Assembly: GCA_037179385.1 (NCBI GenBank)
Contig: CM074190.1
Span: 6,834,284-6,898,283 of the forward strand
Direction of reading: 5' to 3'
Origin: Holothuria scabra
Taxonomy: Eukaryota > Echinodermata > Holothuroidea > Aspidochirotida > Holothuriidae
Length of the DNA: 64,000 bases
Shown here: piece after piece, positions 61,801 to 64,000 of the stretch
How the letters are laid out: each line of letters opens with the position of its first letter
Position numbering within the stretch: the stretch's first letter is position 1
Notes under the pieces: generated by a model
What the model was told of the DNA's origin: nothing
What the model saw: the letters and a program-made list of their open reading frames with translations, nothing else
Databases searched by the model: none
Program-made: the position numbers and the translations under genes

Positions 61801-61892
61801 GTATAAAGCCATTGCATTTGATAGTAACAACCTTAAACTGACCTAAATGGACGCGTTTTCCTTTCTTATGAAAAAGGTGGCAGCATTTAGAA

Positions 61893-62141
61893 TTAAACCG
61901 AAATTAATGCTACGTCGAGGAAAGCATGTGCAAAACACGTGATAAAAAGCAGGAAGCTTAATGAAATTTTAGTGGACGCTCCGAATGTAGTTTGTTCTAT
62001 CCATTGCGTGTAGGCAGCTAACTTTGTGTATAATCCGTTGGAACCGCTTGTACAGTTCGACTGACCAGCCGATACAACTCCCACCAATGTGTGCTTCCTT
62101 GACAAATTTTCAATGCAGTACAGAGGACCTCCACTATCTCC
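61893..62141 (-). CDS. Last exon of an S1 (trypsin-like) serine protease
   Basis: On the - strand, acceptor TTATTTCAG precedes 62141 and the exon opens exactly with GDSGGP, the catalytic-serine motif. A phase-0 intron at this position is usual in trypsin-family genes. The 82 residues continue PLYC, VGVVSAG (glycine at the 216 position), a Cys, NGLYT (glycine at the 226 position) and YTQWI, the standard end of the S1 fold, and stop at 61893. After the fold comes a hydrophobic tail (about residues 60-82, ISLSFLLFITCFAHAFL) that suggests a GPI-anchor signal or membrane tail. The His/Asp exons must lie upstream at higher coordinates. I found none before 64000, so the gene is partial in this window. 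Confidence 0.85.
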   Translation of the reverse strand, partial: GDSGGPLYCIENLSRKHTLVGVVSAGQSNCTSGSNGLYTKLAAYTQWIEQTTFGASTKISLSFLLFITCFAHAFLDVALISV

Positions 62142-62931
62142 CTGAAATAAATAATATCAATAATGGTCATTGTAAAACACATCTGTTGTCACGGTTATAA
62201 TCAGTGGCGTAGCTACTGGGGGAGGGGGGGGGGGGGGGCGGGGTGGCAAGTTGCCCCCCTTGGAAAAATTTTTGGGGAAATTTGATGAAAATGGGAAAAT
62301 TTGATGAATCTTCTTATTATTACAAAAATTTCTCAAAATTTTTGTTAGAATAAGAAATTGTGAGACATTTCTCATACATAATTCGTATTTTCATGCAACA
62401 AATTAACTCAGATTTCGTCAGTGTCGCATGAACCGGCCCAATTTGCGTTCCACAGAAAAGTCCTCTCCGCGTAGCAGATTGAATGTTCTCTTGTGCTTGT
62501 ATACGCACGGGGGTTATGATCAGTGCATTTCAGTGCACAGGAAGCTGTTATTCAGGTGATACTTTGGGAATTCAGTAAAAGGATGGGAAAACTGACAAGT
62601 CACTACCGTAGACCCCGAGGTTGTTATGTTCTTCTACAAGGTAGCAGTAGCTGTACGATTTTACTCTGTGTACATAACGATGGATGGGGCTGAAACATTC
62701 CATGGCCAACGATAAACTAGAAAGTAGAATTAGCGGGATCCGTTGGCACACTTAGATTTTGTTACTTAGCCTTATCCTTACCCTAGCTTACAAGCTAGTT
62801 CGGGAAAATAGCTTTCTGCTCACTTTGAGTGTAACAATAAATGGACAATGAGTACCTTGTAGCCTACTACACTTAACAGACTGCTTTTCTAACAGGATAG
62901 CCTGTGTGATCGAGCCACTATTAGGCCTCCT
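62142..62931 (-). other. Partial intron of the serine protease gene
   Basis: Sequence upstream (on the - strand) of the GDSGGP exon. Contains a G run beginning CAGTGGCGTAGCTACTGGGG (about 62201). No earlier protease exon identified. Confidence 0.55.
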
Positions 62932-63949
62932 TAGTGGCGTGCGAAGGGGAGACCATTGGGCCATTCCCCCCCCCCCTTCACAGATGCCATTTTTTTCTTT
63001 GTTCTTAAAAATACGTAGTCTAACTTTATTAACACAGATTTTACTTCAAAAGATAGCATATGTGGCACCAGATTGCTTATAAGGACACCCAATTTTCAGA
63101 AATTTTCAAAGGGGAAGGATTGTCCCTGCAAGGTCTTTCAGTGATGCCAACTTTTTTTAATTCCTACAAATAGACCTAGGCAACTTCTGTCAAATTCCAA
63201 TTTTTACTTAAAAAGGTAGACTGTGTTTCCCACTGGTGGCATCGATAAAAAAGACTACATGTTTAGATTTTCTTTACAAGCATAAGTACGCTATTTTGAC
63301 CATCTGAGGGGTCTGATTTTTCGAAATTTTCTTTACGCTCCGCGCCAACCAATAGTGGCGCTTCGCTCGGTCTTTTGGGCAAAATTACATTTTTGGGGTA
63401 AAATTAGCTCTTAACTCTCTGATCACTTTGCAGTTTGCGAACATATATTGAAGTGAGCATTTTATTTCAAACGACAAAAGAAGAAAGCGACTGGCTAGAT
63501 TCTTCGTATTAGCCTGGAAAATTTTATTTCCGGCCATCTAAGGGGTCTGATTTTTCCAAATTTTCTCTACGCTCCGCTCCAACCAATGGTGGCGCTCCGC
63601 TTAGATAATCTTTATGACAAAATAACATTTTGTGGCCAAGAAAAACCACAAATACCGATCAATGCTCTCTTATTTTGACTCCTAAAAGTGTGCAAATTTA
63701 ATGACAAGTTTTTCTTCGCAAGGTAGCATAAATGGCATAAGGAAATGCATGTCAAGACACAAAAGTTTCAGTTTTATCCTCATGAACCACCACGATTCAA
63801 CTTTTAACACTGTTCCTGTCAAAGTCGAAAATCTTGCACCATTTTGCATCTAGGCTCCTTGAAAACGTCAAAATATTTCCGGACACCCCTCCCCTTAGAC
63901 CATACTGCATGCCCCCCCCCCCTTCAGAGAAATCCTGCGTACGCCACTG
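62932..63949 (-). mobile_element. Repeat family G, copy 2, with both ends
   Basis: Ends TAGTGGCGTGCG (left) and CGTACGCCACTG (right). Reverse orientation relative to 53079. It contains two diverged internal units of ~230 bp starting TCTGAGGGGTCTGATTTTTC (63304) and TCTAAGGGGTCTGATTTTTC (63537). No transposase. Confidence 0.6.
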
Positions 63950-64000
63950 CGTTAGTACATACAAGTAAACCAGTGTTTACCAAAATAATATACTTTGTTA

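Overview
The window reads as animal (metazoan) nuclear DNA: AT-rich, with widely spaced GT-AG exons in a sea of transposon remnants, no operons and no bacterial-style gene packing. The frequent TAGGCCTA-type words (near 15249, 17720, 21329, 30520, 57051, 58542), a chondroitin-type sulfotransferase gene, and the mix of Penelope-like, CR1/L2/Jockey-like, hAT-like, piggyBac-like and foldback elements suggest a marine deuterostome. An echinoderm, perhaps a sea cucumber, is my best guess, but that is inference only. No search was possible.

The only complete host gene I can build is a seven-exon carbohydrate sulfotransferase of the CHST15 (GalNAc4S-6-sulfotransferase) type on the + strand: exons 17328-17501, 24573-24780, 27175-27297, 36670-36823, 38861-39032, 43698-43842 and 47632-47801. 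All junctions are GT-AG, all phases match, and the product is 381 aa with a membrane anchor, both PAPS-binding motifs and a family-typical C-terminus. A poly(A) signal lies at 48211. A second host gene, an S1 serine protease on the - strand, enters from the right: only its last exon (61893-62141, beginning GDSGGP) is recognised.

Region by region. 1-17.3 kb: no gene; several MITE-like elements and dispersed repeats. 17.3-47.8 kb: the sulfotransferase gene, whose introns carry nested elements. Intron 1 holds a 5.1-kb foldback transposon with an exact 8-bp target duplication and a 351-bp hAT-like MITE. Intron 3 holds a LINE broken by a poly(A)-tailed insertion and by a MITE, plus two further TTAA-flanked MITEs. 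Intron 4 has a perfect 34-bp-arm hairpin around (TA)n. Intron 5 has two Penelope-like elements in inverted orientation with complementary deletions. Intron 6 has a 952-bp TIR element and a composite element that contains a double U2 snRNA-derived head. 47.8-64 kb: a dead LINE on the - strand, a longer relative of the intron-6 TIR element, a 2.36-kb hAT-like non-autonomous element, a dispersed satellite-like family, and the protease exon.

The most notable items are the reconstructed compact CHST15-like gene, the foldback element dated by its insertion into an older MITE, the inverted Penelope pair, and the tandem U2-headed repeat.
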